Of a stretch of 64,000 bases of DNA, positions 1-9,549 are shown one piece after another. Origin of the DNA: CAZWCE01 sp964632505. Lineage in GTDB: Bacteria; Planctomycetota; Planctomycetia; Pirellulales; Thermoguttaceae. Every line of letters starts with the position of its first letter. Within the stretch, counting starts at the first letter, position 1. A model generated the notes under the pieces. That model worked only from the letters and a program-made list of their open reading frames with translations. It did no database searches and had not been told where the DNA came from. The position numbers were made by a program, and so were the translations under genes. Location of the stretch: NCBI GenBank assembly GCA_964632505.1, contig CAZWCE010000007.1:165007-229006 (forward strand), read 5' to 3'.

Positions 1-332
1 CCGTCACCACCAGTCTCGACGAAATCATCCGGGCGGTCGCGGAATTGGGCGGCACCTATCCCGATGTCGTCCGCATGCTGCAAGAAGCCTCCAAGCAGAA
101 GACGCTGACCTGCCGTTTCGAAATCGACGCCCTGCCGGAGGCCGGCAGAGTTTACAAGCGTCCACGTTCTGGCGACAAAGAGCCGGAAGAGGAACCTGAG
201 CAGGAAAAGAAATCATTCTGGAGGCAGTGGAATCCCTTCGCCAAAAACGAAAACGAGAAAGAAAAAGAGAACCACCGCCAGGACGAGGAGAAAGAAGAAG
301 CAAGTGACGAAGACTCGGAGAAGAATGCCTGA
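1..332 (+). CDS. FlgI-like flagellar P-ring protein, C-terminal part (5' end outside window)
   Basis: The reading frame is open from base 3 to the stop at 330-332, so the gene begins before the window. The first 40 or so visible residues (SLDEIIRAVAELGG, then a D-x-x-x-x-LQ segment, then a hydrophobic end) match the last helix-loop-strand of FlgI, the periplasmic P-ring protein of the flagellar basal body. After that comes an extension of roughly 55 residues that is almost entirely Glu, Lys, Asp and Arg and is not part of ordinary FlgI. No other flagellar gene is adjacent; smc follows 93 bases downstream on the same strand. The family call rests on the C-terminal match only. Confidence 0.65.
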   Translation, partial: VTTSLDEIIRAVAELGGTYPDVVRMLQEASKQKTLTCRFEIDALPEAGRVYKRPRSGDKEPEEEPEQEKKSFWRQWNPFAKNENEKEKENHRQDEEKEEASDEDSEKNA

Positions 333-425
333 CCGCCGCATGTCCCGACGCATCGTCCGTCACGAAAAACGCGCCTCCGACACGCTCCCTCGACTCAAGA
401 AAAATCATCGTTCCGGACTTCATCC

Positions 426-3400
426 ATGTTAAAAGCGCTCGAAATGGTCGGCTTCAAGAGTTTCGCCGACAAGACCAAGCTGGCTCTGCCCGGGGGCATC
501 TCCGTCATCGTCGGCCCGAACGGTTCGGGCAAGTCGAACATCGTCGACGCCATCAAGTGGGTCCTCGGGGAGCAGAGCATCAAGCGTCTTCGTGGCAGCG
601 AAACGACCGATGTCATCTTCAACGGCTCCGGGACCCGCGCCGCAATGAACATGGCCGAGGTGACGCTCACCTTCGATAATCGAGCGGACGCCTTCAACAT
701 CGAAACCGACGATGTCCATATCACCCGACGTGTCTACCGGAGCGGGGAAAGCGAATACCTGATCAATCGTCAGGCGGCCCGACTGCGCGACATCCGCGAC
801 CTTCTCAACGGCACCGGGCTGGGAACCCAGGCCTACGGCATTATCGAACAGGGCCGTGTGGAAGGGATCCTCCAGAGTTCCACGCAGCAGCGTCGAGTCA
901 TTTTCGAGGAAGCAGCCGGCATCAGCCGATTTCGCAGCAAGAAGCAGGAGGCCCTCCGCCGGCTCGACCGGGTGGAACAGAACTTGCTTCGGCTCTCCGA
1001 TATCGTCGACGAGGTCGAGAAACAACTTCTGAACACGAAAACCCAGGCCGGCAAGGCCCAACTCTACCGGAAGTACACCACCCGCCTCCAGGAACTTCGC
1101 ACCCACGTGGGCCTGCTCGACTGGCGGCAGCATCTGGAAGAAATCGAGCACCTCGAAACGGAGATCGACGAGAAATCGGACCTGCGGCAGAAGCTGGAGA
1201 ACTCCGTCCGGCAGGCCGAAACGCATCTAGCCGAGCATGAAAGCCTTCTGGAAGAGGTCGATCAGAAGCTTCGCATCATTGAGGGACAAAAAGCGGCGGT
1301 CCGGGAACGTATTTCCGCCGGCGAATCGTCCATCGAGTTGCAGATGGCCCAAATCGACGATTTCCGGAAGGAGATGAGTCAACATGGTCGGCAGCTTTCC
1401 CGCCTGAGTGTCCGCAAGGGCGATTTCGAGCAAGCGCTCAAGGAAACGATCGAGAAAATCCAACAGGCGGAGGAAAAACATCGATTCTTCGCCGGACGCT
1501 ACGAGGAAGAGTGCAAGCAGGGCGACTCGCTTTGCCTCGAGGAAGAGGAAAAACAGAAACAGAAGAAAACGATCTTTCAGGAGATCGAACAACACAAGAA
1601 TGAAGCCGGCAAGAAGACGGGTGAACTGGGCGGATGCCGGAGCCGGCTGAAGAATCTCAAAAACGATCAAGAGAAGAGGACCCGCCAGCTCGAGGAGCTC
1701 CAGCAGCAGATCTCGGAGCTTGCCAAGAAAAAGGGAGAACTCGAATCGGAAGCCGTCGAACGATTCCAGCATCTCCAAAAAGCGAACGAAAAGCTTTCCC
1801 AGGCCAAGCAACAACGTCAAGCACGACAGGAATCGCTCGACCAACTCACCGAGGAGCTTTCCAGCAAACGACAGCGACACAGTGCCCTGGCGGAGCGAAT
1901 CTCCGTTTTGGAAGAACTTCTACACAAAAATGAAGGACTCAGCCCCGGAGTCCGGGAAGTGCTGCGGCTTTCGCGCGAAGGGACCGGACCGTTCCGGCAC
2001 GTGCACGGACTGGTGGCCGATCTTTTCCGCGTGCAGGTCGAAGCGGCGCGACTGGTTGAGTTGGCGTTGGGAGTGACGGCCCAGCATTTGGTCGTTTCCC
2101 CCGAACCTGAACTGGTCAAGCGGATCGAACGCGACGGGGCCCGGTTTTCCGGCAGAGTCGGATTCGTTTGGCTGCCCGTGCAACCGGCCCACCCCCGGTC
2201 GTTCCGAAGTCCCGACCTGGAGGAACGCCCCGGTGTGATCGGTCGGGCGGACCGCTTCGTGGAAACCGAGCCGAAGTTCGCTTCTCTCGCCCGTCAACTC
2301 CTCGGGAACATATGGATCGTCGAATCGCTCTCGGACGCCAAGAATCTCTTTCGGGAAACCGAAGGACGGTACGAGTTCCTCACTCGACAAGGAGAGCACC
2401 TCGCCGCCGACGGAACTCTCGTGGTCGGGCCGGTACAATCCTCCTCGGGGCTGATCTCCCGTCGGAGCGAACTCCGCGCGCTGAGAACCCAACTCAAGGA
2501 TAGCGAAAAAGCGATCGATCAAACCCAGCTCGAATGCCAAGTCCTGAAAACACGGCTCGCCGAAGATCAAGAGCGGGTCAACGAGGGTCGGGATAAGTCG
2601 CGGCAGGCCTCCGAGTCGCTGGAAACCCATCGCATGAAGGTGAGTACCGCCGACGAACGAAACGCCGAACTCATCCGGCACTTGGAGCAGATCGAGCAGG
2701 AACGGAATCAGCTCGAACAGGAACTGCTGGAAAGCCGGCATCAGAAGGATACTCTGGAACAATCGCTCGAAGAGCTCGAGACCGTCATCTCGGAAAAATC
2801 GGCGAAGGCCGACCGCCTCCAACAAGAACTGACCGAGCTCGGCCGCAAATGCACGGAACACGATCGGGTGACCACTCACGCGAAAATCGAATTGGCCAAG
2901 AGCGAAGAACGTCTGAAAAATCTCCAACAGCAGAAAATCCAGTACGAGGAAAGCCAGCAGGAGCGGTGCAGCGTCCTCCAGACACACTGCAAACGCCTGG
3001 AAGAGCTCAAAGCAAAGGTGATCCAAAGCAACTTGAGCATCTTGAAGACCGAATCGGAAATGGCCGGTCTCTTTTTACGAAAAGAATCGATGGTCACCAC
3101 CTCGGTCGAATGCCAACAAAATCGAGAAACGATCGCACTGCAGCGTTCGCGTGCCAGAAAACAGCTCCAGAGGGATCAAAAGCAACTTGAAAAGGTTCGC
3201 GGCTCGATCCACGATTTGCAACTCGAGGTGGAACGCATCCGGCAGGAGCAGAAAACGACCATCGAGCGGATTCGCGAGGATTACGGCATCGACTTGACGG
3301 AGCTCGAACCGGAGAAAATTCTCGCAGAAGAGGCCGACGGCGACTTCCGCGAAGAGATCGAAACCTTGCGACGGAAATTGCAGGACCTCGGAAGCGTGAA

Positions 3401-4025
3401 CCTTGAGGCGATCGAAACGCTCGAGGAATTGGAAACACGCTTTCAAACACTCTCGAATCAGCACCAGGACCTGATTCAGGCCAGGACGGGCATCCGAAAG
3501 ATTATCGATCGGCTCAATCAGGAAAGCCAGCGTCTCTTCGAGGAAACCTTCGAGGGAGTGAAGGCCCATTTCGAGGATCTGTTCAAGCGTTTATTCGGTG
3601 GCGGGCATGCCGATCTCCTTCTGGAAGACCAGGAACATCCACTGGAGAGCGGGGTGGAAATCGTGGCTCGACCTCCCGGCAAGGAACTCCGGAGCATTTC
3701 GCTGCTCAGCGGTGGCGAAAAGACGCTCACCTGCGTCGCCCTTCTGCTGGCCCTGTTCCGAAATCGCCCCAGTCCGGTCTGCATTCTCGATGAAGTCGAT
3801 GCCGCCCTGGACGAGGCGAACATCGACCGGTTCATCAAAGTGATTGAAGATTTTCACGTCGCGACGCAATTTCTGATGATCACCCATTCCAAAAAGACGA
3901 TGGCCTGCGCGAGCACGATCTACGGCGTGACGATGGAGGAGTCGGGCATCTCCAAGCCGGTTTCGGTTCGATTCATCGATGTCGACGAAAACGGGGAGTT
4001 CTACCCATCGCCGACCGCCGCATGA
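426..4025 (+). CDS. smc: Chromosome segregation protein SMC
   Basis: Structural maintenance of chromosomes ATPase, 1199 residues, the usual full length. It forms a long antiparallel coiled coil dimer that, with ScpA and ScpB, compacts and separates chromosomes. Walker A GPNGSGKSN lies at residues 30-38; long heptad-rich Glu/Lys/Gln coiled coils flank a globular hinge at about 500-670; the ABC signature LLSGGEKTLT is near 1092 and Walker B CILDEVDAALDE near 1117. The start gives the family's usual N-terminus (MLKALEMVGFKSFADK). No strong Shine-Dalgarno is visible. scpA and scpB are not in the window. The gene follows the FlgI-like gene and is followed by a long non-coding stretch. Confidence 0.97.
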   Translation: MLKALEMVGFKSFADKTKLALPGGISVIVGPNGSGKSNIVDAIKWVLGEQSIKRLRGSETTDVIFNGSGTRAAMNMAEVTLTFDNRADAFNIETDDVHITRRVYRSGESEYLINRQAARLRDIRDLLNGTGLGTQAYGIIEQGRVEGILQSSTQQRRVIFEEAAGISRFRSKKQEALRRLDRVEQNLLRLSDIVDEVEKQLLNTKTQAGKAQLYRKYTTRLQELRTHVGLLDWRQHLEEIEHLETEIDEKSDLRQKLENSVRQAETHLAEHESLLEEVDQKLRIIEGQKAAVRERISAGESSIELQMAQIDDFRKEMSQHGRQLSRLSVRKGDFEQALKETIEKIQQAEEKHRFFAGRYEEECKQGDSLCLEEEEKQKQKKTIFQEIEQHKNEAGKKTGELGGCRSRLKNLKNDQEKRTRQLEELQQQISELAKKKGELESEAVERFQHLQKANEKLSQAKQQRQARQESLDQLTEELSSKRQRHSALAERISVLEELLHKNEGLSPGVREVLRLSREGTGPFRHVHGLVADLFRVQVEAARLVELALGVTAQHLVVSPEPELVKRIERDGARFSGRVGFVWLPVQPAHPRSFRSPDLEERPGVIGRADRFVETEPKFASLARQLLGNIWIVESLSDAKNLFRETEGRYEFLTRQGEHLAADGTLVVGPVQSSSGLISRRSELRALRTQLKDSEKAIDQTQLECQVLKTRLAEDQERVNEGRDKSRQASESLETHRMKVSTADERNAELIRHLEQIEQERNQLEQELLESRHQKDTLEQSLEELETVISEKSAKADRLQQELTELGRKCTEHDRVTTHAKIELAKSEERLKNLQQQKIQYEESQQERCSVLQTHCKRLEELKAKVIQSNLSILKTESEMAGLFLRKESMVTTSVECQQNRETIALQRSRARKQLQRDQKQLEKVRGSIHDLQLEVERIRQEQKTTIERIREDYGIDLTELEPEKILAEEADGDFREEIETLRRKLQDLGSVNLEAIETLEELETRFQTLSNQHQDLIQARTGIRKIIDRLNQESQRLFEETFEGVKAHFEDLFKRLFGGGHADLLLEDQEHPLESGVEIVARPPGKELRSISLLSGGEKTLTCVALLLALFRNRPSPVCILDEVDAALDEANIDRFIKVIEDFHVATQFLMITHSKKTMACASTIYGVTMEESGISKPVSVRFIDVDENGEFYPSPTAA

Positions 4026-4982
4026 ATTCCCCGAAGATTCCCTCTCCGACTCGTTTTTCTTCTGTTTCTTACCTTTTCCGATTCAGAACGGTGGCGAACG
4101 TTCTCGAGAACGGCCGGTCCCGGAAAAAAATTTTCGAAAAATAATTTTTTCACGTGACACACCAATCGACTTCTAACGTAATATAAATAATAGACGCCCC
4201 CGATAACCCCGATAACCATTTTTAACGCCCCATATCACCTAATCTTTTGAGGAAACGGTTGGCAAACCCTTTGCCGGCGACCCTATTCCCGCCACATTCC
4301 TCATTTCCCTCATCAACCCGACTCGACCAGGAATGGGATCTCTTGGGATCCCCATGCACCGCCCGCTCCGGAATTCCCGCTTATGGGGGCTTGAAGCGTA
4401 TGAGGGAAGATTCTTTCTAAAGTATGGACATCACAAGTTCCGAAAATAATGATCGGTGACTCATACCGCTTATAGCTTCGAGATCACTTGTATGTTTTGC
4501 AGGGAATCCAAGCGGAAGGGTTACGACAACCAGGGGGGGAAGCACACAGAGCAGTCTGTATCCATGCCGGAAGTCCCTCGCACGATTTCCGACATCCCGC
4601 CTTTCCAACCTACCTTTGCACCGGATCAGTTAGAGCCAACCTACCGGTCAGTGGGATCATTCTAAATAGAGACACTGCATGAGAAATGAAAACTGGAATG
4701 CAAATTCTCTATTTTACGAATTTTCCCTCACTTCCGAAAGCTTTAATTGCCGATGTAATTACCATGGCAAGGATCAAAGGGAATTGATCTTTCGCCATCC
4801 GGTTTTCAGAAGCGATTGACGTTCGCCCCGACCCAGATGTTTGTTGACATTTGCCCGTCATCGTCCACGGCGTCTTATACGCCGAACGATCTGCAAACAT
4901 GGGGCAATTAAGGTTCCGGTGGGATGGAGAGCCTTCCGGAACGTAGTTGAGACTAAGCGTTTGAGATATCGGAGAGCCTGCA
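4026..4982. other. 957-base intergenic region after smc
   Basis: No convincing gene. It holds an A/T-rich inverted run at about 4127-4151 that could end smc transcription, a short tandem repeat (ccccgataa twice, 4198-4215), and a 6-bp GGGATC/GATCCC hairpin at 4335-4352. The few open frames are short and have no recognisable product or codon bias. The last 140 bases must carry the promoter of the regulator at 4983, but no well-spaced -35/-10 pair is evident. The length is enough for an undetected small RNA. Confidence 0.5.
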
Positions 4983-5555
4983 ATGAAGGTCTTTACAACT
5001 GGTCAGGTCGCCAAGATCTGCAAGGTGGCCCCGCGCACCGTCAGTAAGTGGTTTGACTCGGGCCGGCTGAAAGGTTACCGAATTCCCGGATCTCAAGACC
5101 GCCGTATTCCCAGAGAATACTTAATCAAGTTTTTGAAGGAACACGGTATGCCCTTGGGCGATTTGGAAGATGAAACCCTCGCGAAGGTGCTCATCGTCGC
5201 TCAGGATCAGGTCTTGATCGAGAACTTGAAGAGAGAACTCCCCGTGGAGCGTTCCTTCAAGGTCGCCGTTGCCGCCAGCGGTTTCGACGCCGGAATTCAA
5301 GCCGAAAGTTTTCATCCGGACTGTATCATTGTTGATTTTTCGATCGGAAAAACCGAAGCGTTGCAAATCTGCCAGAACTTGCGTCGCAACAACGAGTTCG
5401 CTGAGATCATTCTCATCGCCTTGTTGCCCGACGACGGCAGCTCCACCAGCTTCGACCGGTCGACCATCAACGAAACATTCAAGAAACCTTTCGATGCTTC
5501 GCTATTGGCCGAACGGCTGCGGACACTGATCGGTTCTAGAAAAGAATTAGTCTAG
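4983..5555 (+). CDS. Excisionase/MerR-type helix-turn-helix protein with C-terminal receiver-like domain
   Basis: 190 residues. Residues 1-55 form a helix-turn-helix of the excisionase/MerR type (TTGQVAKICKVAPRTVSKWF, then RRIPREYL), which binds DNA. Residues 68-185 look like a CheY-type receiver: a putative phospho-acceptor Asp118 in IIVDFS and the conserved Lys at 167/168 in FKKPFD. The acidic pair that normally binds Mg2+ at the end of strand 1 is weakened: the sequence is IVAQDQ where a classic receiver has VDDD. The order, DNA-binding domain first, is the reverse of ordinary response regulators. GGAG lies 8 bases before the ATG. A strong terminator follows at 5645-5681. No sensor kinase is adjacent. 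Target genes are unknown. Confidence 0.85.
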   Translation: MKVFTTGQVAKICKVAPRTVSKWFDSGRLKGYRIPGSQDRRIPREYLIKFLKEHGMPLGDLEDETLAKVLIVAQDQVLIENLKRELPVERSFKVAVAASGFDAGIQAESFHPDCIIVDFSIGKTEALQICQNLRRNNEFAEIILIALLPDDGSSTSFDRSTINETFKKPFDASLLAERLRTLIGSRKELV

Positions 5556-5644
5556 GAAACCACACCACTCCTGCCCCCGGCAGGAGCGATCCGTTCTCGA
5601 TCATGGAGAATCGATGGCAACCCTTCGCCGGATATAATATTTGA

Positions 5645-5681
5645 AACCATCACGGTTGGACCGCCGTGATGGTTTTTTTTT
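5645..5681 (+). terminator. Intrinsic terminator of the helix-turn-helix/receiver gene
   Basis: A perfect 11-bp stem (aaccatcacgg with ccgtgatggtt, 5645-5655 and 5664-5674) with an 8-base loop is followed by a run of nine T. It separates the regulator gene from the pterin enzyme gene. Confidence 0.92.
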
Positions 5682-5735
5682 GCATTTTCGGCCGTCCTCC
5701 GGGGAGCGTTTTCCACCGTCTATCAGGAGTCTTCG

Positions 5736-6338
5736 ATGCCCTCCCAATTCGCGATCCGTTTAGATCATCCCTCTCTCTACTTCAGTGCTGCCCATTTCAT
5801 CTCGCTTTCCTCCACGGAGACCGAGTCGCTGCACGGCCACAACTACTTCACGACCTGCACCATCGAGGGGCCTTTGAATGAAGGACAATACGTGCTCGAT
5901 TTCCTCGCCGTCCGCGGGATGCTGGCGGAAGTCCTCGAAACACTCGATCACCGAATCCTGCTCCCCGATCGCCATCCGCGATTGCAATTGAAAACCGAGA
6001 GCGGTGAAATCGAAGTCCGCATGGAAAACCGCCGCTGGGTATTCCCTCACGACGAAGTCCTGCTCCTACCCGTGGAGAACACCACGACCGAAAAAATCGC
6101 CCAATGGATCGCCACTCAATTCGTCGATCTGCTGGACAGCCACCTCCAAGGCTCCGGCGGGAATGAGAATACTGCTTCCGAGCGTGGGATGGAAAAAAAG
6201 GAGGGCCGATCAGAAAAAGCGAATCCCAGGACGTATCAATTGACGATCGAACTGGAAGAATCGCCCGGGATGAAAGCCCTATGCCGCCTTGAGGTCCATC
6301 TCCCCACGTCGTCGTCGATCTCCTCCCATCCCGGTTGA
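5736..6338 (+). CDS. 6-pyruvoyl-/6-carboxy-tetrahydropterin synthase family protein (PTPS-III-like motif)
   Basis: 200 residues of the PTPS/QueD fold, which acts on dihydroneopterin triphosphate. The zinc ligands are visible as His20 (SAAHF), His33 and His35 (LHGHNY); a conserved LDHRILLP follows. The catalytic Cys that QueD carries four residues before the HGH is Thr29 here, while Glu30 gives E-S-L-H-G-H, the ExxHGH signature of PTPS-III enzymes that make 6-hydroxymethyl-dihydropterin for folate. A polar insert (about residues 147-170, Gly/Glu/Lys rich) sits before the last strand. AGGAG lies 6 bases before the ATG. The gene is alone between a terminator and fliG. Family assignment is firm; the choice between queuosine and folate is inferred from the motif. 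Confidence 0.88.
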   Translation: MPSQFAIRLDHPSLYFSAAHFISLSSTETESLHGHNYFTTCTIEGPLNEGQYVLDFLAVRGMLAEVLETLDHRILLPDRHPRLQLKTESGEIEVRMENRRWVFPHDEVLLLPVENTTTEKIAQWIATQFVDLLDSHLQGSGGNENTASERGMEKKEGRSEKANPRTYQLTIELEESPGMKALCRLEVHLPTSSSISSHPG

Positions 6339-6496
6339 ACGAAGGTCCCCGATGTGAGCGTCTTTCGGAGAAAGATCGAGCTTGACAGGGACCGGCAAAT
6401 CTTGGTACGTTCCGGCTCGGTCGAGGATCGCAGTCGATGATCCGCCGCCGATTCCCGGTTCGATAACTTCCAGCTCGGCAAGTCACTTCCAATCAA

Positions 6497-7495
6497 ATGG
6501 CTCAAAACAACTTACGAAAAGCGGCGGTTTTCCTGGTCAGCCTGCCGAAGGAGCACGGCTCGGATTTGCTCAATCGACTGGACCCCAAGCAAGTCGAGGC
6601 GGTGATGGTCGAAATCGCCAAGTTGGGGACGATCACGCCGGAGGAGCAGGAAAACGTGATCCGGGAATTCTCCAAAGCGAATCCCGCGAAGCTCATCGGT
6701 GGGGCGGGAGGTTTCGACGTTGCCCAAAAGCTCATTGAAGCGGCCTTGGGCCCCGATGCCGATTCCTATGTCGAGAACGTCCGCAATTCGCTCGAGGCGA
6801 TCCCGTTCGGCTTCTTGCAAAAAGTCGACAGCGAGAACCTCCTGACGTTCATCGTCGACGAACACCCCCAAACGATCGCCCTGATTCTTTCTCACCTCCA
6901 TCCCTCCCAAGCGGCCGACATCGTCAACGGATTGCCGCCGGAGCGGCAATTGGCGGTGGTCCGGCGCATCGCCACGATGCAGCAGACGAGTCCGGAAATC
7001 ATCAAGGAGGTGGAAAAGGGACTCGAAAATCGAATGGCCAGCGTCATGAGCCAGAAGCTGGAGAATGCGGGTGGCATCCAGAGCGTGGCCGAGATCCTCA
7101 ACGTCATCGATCGCCAGACCGAGCGAAACATCATGGAAAATCTCTCTCAGGAAGATCCCGACCTGGTCGAAGAGATCCGGCGATTGATGTTCGTCTTCGA
7201 GGACATCCTCAAGCTGGCCGATCCCGACATCCAAACGGTGCTCAAAAACGTGGAAAGCTCGCAATGGGCCATCGCTTTGAAGGGAGCCAGCGAGGAGCTG
7301 AAAAGCAAGATCTTCCGGAATATGTCGAAACGGGCGGCGAGTATGCTCACCGAAGAAATCGACTACCTCGGTCCGATGCGGGCCTCCGATGTGGAACGTG
7401 TCCAACAAGAGATCGTCGATGTGGTTCGACGCCTGGAGGACGCCGGCGAAGTGACGGTCCACACCAGCAGCGAAGAAGAGCGATTCATCCAATAA
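6497..7495 (+). CDS. fliG: Flagellar motor switch protein FliG
   Basis: 332 residues, the normal length. FliG forms the cytoplasmic switch ring that couples stator torque to the rotor. The N-terminal domain starts LRKAAVFLVSLPKE; the middle domain carries EHPQTIALILSHL and then LPPERQLAVVRRIA; the C-terminal domain has the charged torque helix around EELKSKIFRNMSKRAA and ends in a Glu-rich tail. No flagellar neighbour is present, whereas fliF and fliH flank fliG in many bacteria, so this looks like a dispersed flagellar gene. The Shine-Dalgarno is weak. The ATG at 6497 gives the standard N-terminus. Confidence 0.95.
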   Translation: MAQNNLRKAAVFLVSLPKEHGSDLLNRLDPKQVEAVMVEIAKLGTITPEEQENVIREFSKANPAKLIGGAGGFDVAQKLIEAALGPDADSYVENVRNSLEAIPFGFLQKVDSENLLTFIVDEHPQTIALILSHLHPSQAADIVNGLPPERQLAVVRRIATMQQTSPEIIKEVEKGLENRMASVMSQKLENAGGIQSVAEILNVIDRQTERNIMENLSQEDPDLVEEIRRLMFVFEDILKLADPDIQTVLKNVESSQWAIALKGASEELKSKIFRNMSKRAASMLTEEIDYLGPMRASDVERVQQEIVDVVRRLEDAGEVTVHTSSEEERFIQ

Positions 7496-7978
7496 AACTT
7501 CTTCACGGATCGATCGCCGGAGATACTGAATTCCCGGAACAACCGCTCGCGTCCCGCGTGCATCCCCCCGCAAAGGCTTGACGCCGCCTCCCCCCACCTG
7601 CTTTCGATCTCGTGTTTTTTTCAGGGTCCCTATAGGAGGCGTGGGCAAAATCCCCTAAAATACTCCTTTGGCATCATATTCATGTTCGCATCAACCGTGG
7701 CTCCCCGGTTCATGCCGTGAGGCCGGGTCCTCGCTGTTCGCCCGGGATTCACTCGATATGCGACGCTCAAAAAAACCAACGGAATTCCCGACTACTTCGC
7801 TCGTCGAGGTGTCGTTTTGCCGACGGACGGCCCTTCGCGATTTCCGACCACTCCTTCGCTTTTTGGACCATTTTGCCATGTCGGTTCCATGTTGCATGCG
7901 TCTGTGTTTTCCCGGAGCTTGGCTTTCCAGCAGCTTACGTGAAATATCTCCTGGAACAATAAGGGAACCCCGTCCACG
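7496..7978. other. 483-base intergenic region before prs
   Basis: No gene, tRNA or clear terminator seen. It must contain the prs promoter and 5' leader. TTGACG near 7578 has no matching -10 at normal distance. Nothing resembling a known riboswitch core was recognised by eye. Confidence 0.4.
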
Positions 7979-8944
7979 ATGAACGATTTGAAGATTTTCT
8001 CCGGACTGTCCAATCCCGAACTCAGCAAGAAGATATGCGACTACCTCGGCATTCCCCCCGGGCATATTTTGGTGGGAAATTTTCCCGACGGGGAAACTCA
8101 ATGCAAGATCGAACAGGACGTTCGCGGACAAGACGTCTTCATCGTCCAGCCGACCTGCCGTCCGGTGAATCAGAGTCTGGTCGAGCTTTTGATCATGATC
8201 GAAAGCTTCAAGCGGGCCAGCGCCGAGCGAATCACCGCCGTGATCCCCTATTTCGGCTACGCCCGACAGGATCGCAAAGACGAGGGCCGGGTCCCCATCA
8301 CCGCGAAGCTCGTCGCCAACCTGATCACCCGGGCGGGAGCCGACCGTGTCTTGACGATGGACCTGCACGCCGCCCAGATTCAAGGGTTTTTCGACATCCC
8401 GGTCGATCATTTGACTTCCGCCCCGGTCATCGACAACCACTTCGCCAACTTCGGCTACAAGGACGACGAAATCGTCGTGGTCAGCCCCGACGAGGGCAGC
8501 ATCAAGCGCGCTGCCGAACACGTGAAAGTCCTGGGAGGAAACCTCGCGATCATCGACAAGCGACGGATGGGCAATCAGGTCCGCCAAGCCAACCTCATCG
8601 GGGGACCGATCGAAGGCAAGGTCGCCTTTCTTTTCGACGACATCATCAGCACCGGCGGATCCATCTCCGGCGCGGCGCACCTGGTCCATGAAAAGGGGGC
8701 TCGCGAAATCTACATCGGGGCGACTCATCCCGTGTTTTGCGGCAACGCCATCGAAAACCTACGCAATGCCCCCGTCAATCAGATCGCCGTGACCGACACC
8801 ATCCCGCTCTTGCCGGAACACAACTTGCCGAACGTCGAAGTCCTGAGCGTCGCCCCTCTCTTAGGGGAGGCGATTCGCCGCATCCATTGCCATGAGTCGG
8901 TCAGTCGTCTCTTCCGGGAAATTCGCCTCTGGTCCGGCTACTGA
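7979..8944 (+). CDS. prs: Ribose-phosphate pyrophosphokinase
   Basis: 321 residues. Makes PRPP from ribose 5-phosphate and ATP, feeding purine, pyrimidine, His, Trp and NAD synthesis in the cytoplasm. Seen: the flexible-loop/ATP segment YFGYARQDRK, the DLHAAQIQGFFDIPVDHL metal and ribose-5-phosphate region, and the PRPP-binding loop LFDDIISTGGS. Length and order match class I enzymes. It is the first gene upstream of rplY, a common planctomycete and general bacterial arrangement, but 605 bases separate them, so rplY probably has its own promoter. Confidence 0.97.
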   Translation: MNDLKIFSGLSNPELSKKICDYLGIPPGHILVGNFPDGETQCKIEQDVRGQDVFIVQPTCRPVNQSLVELLIMIESFKRASAERITAVIPYFGYARQDRKDEGRVPITAKLVANLITRAGADRVLTMDLHAAQIQGFFDIPVDHLTSAPVIDNHFANFGYKDDEIVVVSPDEGSIKRAAEHVKVLGGNLAIIDKRRMGNQVRQANLIGGPIEGKVAFLFDDIISTGGSISGAAHLVHEKGAREIYIGATHPVFCGNAIENLRNAPVNQIAVTDTIPLLPEHNLPNVEVLSVAPLLGEAIRRIHCHESVSRLFREIRLWSGY

Positions 8945-9549
8945 GCCGGTTCGCCGCCCCCACTGCGTTTCGGGTCATCTCAAAAAGAGATCCAACCGTG
9001 AGCATTCACGAACACGCCCCCACCCCCCTCCTTTTCGACCAGCCGACAGAATCCGTCCCGCCGACGGCAAAAACCTACGGAGAGTCGAAAAAACGATTCA
9101 GCGGGGGGTTGAATTTTTAGAGAATATCGTCACAATTAGCGGTTTGCCAATCGGGGAAAGATCCTCCCACACGCAGGCCGTCAAAAAAAAACGGCTCCGT
9201 CTCCTCGGCGGTGAGTTCCGTTGATGTCTTGCCGGCGCGTGTTCATCGGAACGCCGCCTCCGACGACGCTTCCCACCGACGCGTTGGCGGTTGTCGATCA
9301 TCCCGATTAACGAGACCAACCATCTCCCCTCCATGATCGCGAAAGCGAGATGACGTTTCGCCACGGGTGGAACCATCTGCGATCCGGAGAGAGGAAACCA
9401 TACCATTGCCCACTTGCTCTCGCGGAAACGCATTCACGTGAGCAAGCGGCAGGCCTATTTTCCCACAGTCCCCGGGGTCCCGCCGGTCGCCACCGGTGGT
9501 GCATCTCCCTGCCCCTTGCGGGACGATTCAAGCACAAAGGGTGATCATC
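8945..9549. other. 605-base intergenic region between prs and rplY
   Basis: No credible gene. A poly-A tract at 9183-9190 and several short imperfect inverted repeats are present, without a T-tailed terminator. The 3' part must include the rplY promoter and leader. A structured leader is possible but none could be assigned. Confidence 0.4.

Noticed and set aside
4844..4881. Perfect TTGACA upstream of the helix-turn-helix/receiver gene
   Set aside because: The nearest -10-like sequence (TTATAC) is 25 bases away, too far for a sigma-70 promoter.
1..7495. Flagellar gene cluster
   Set aside because: Only a FlgI-like end and fliG are present, separated by smc, a regulator and a pterin enzyme; this is not an operon.
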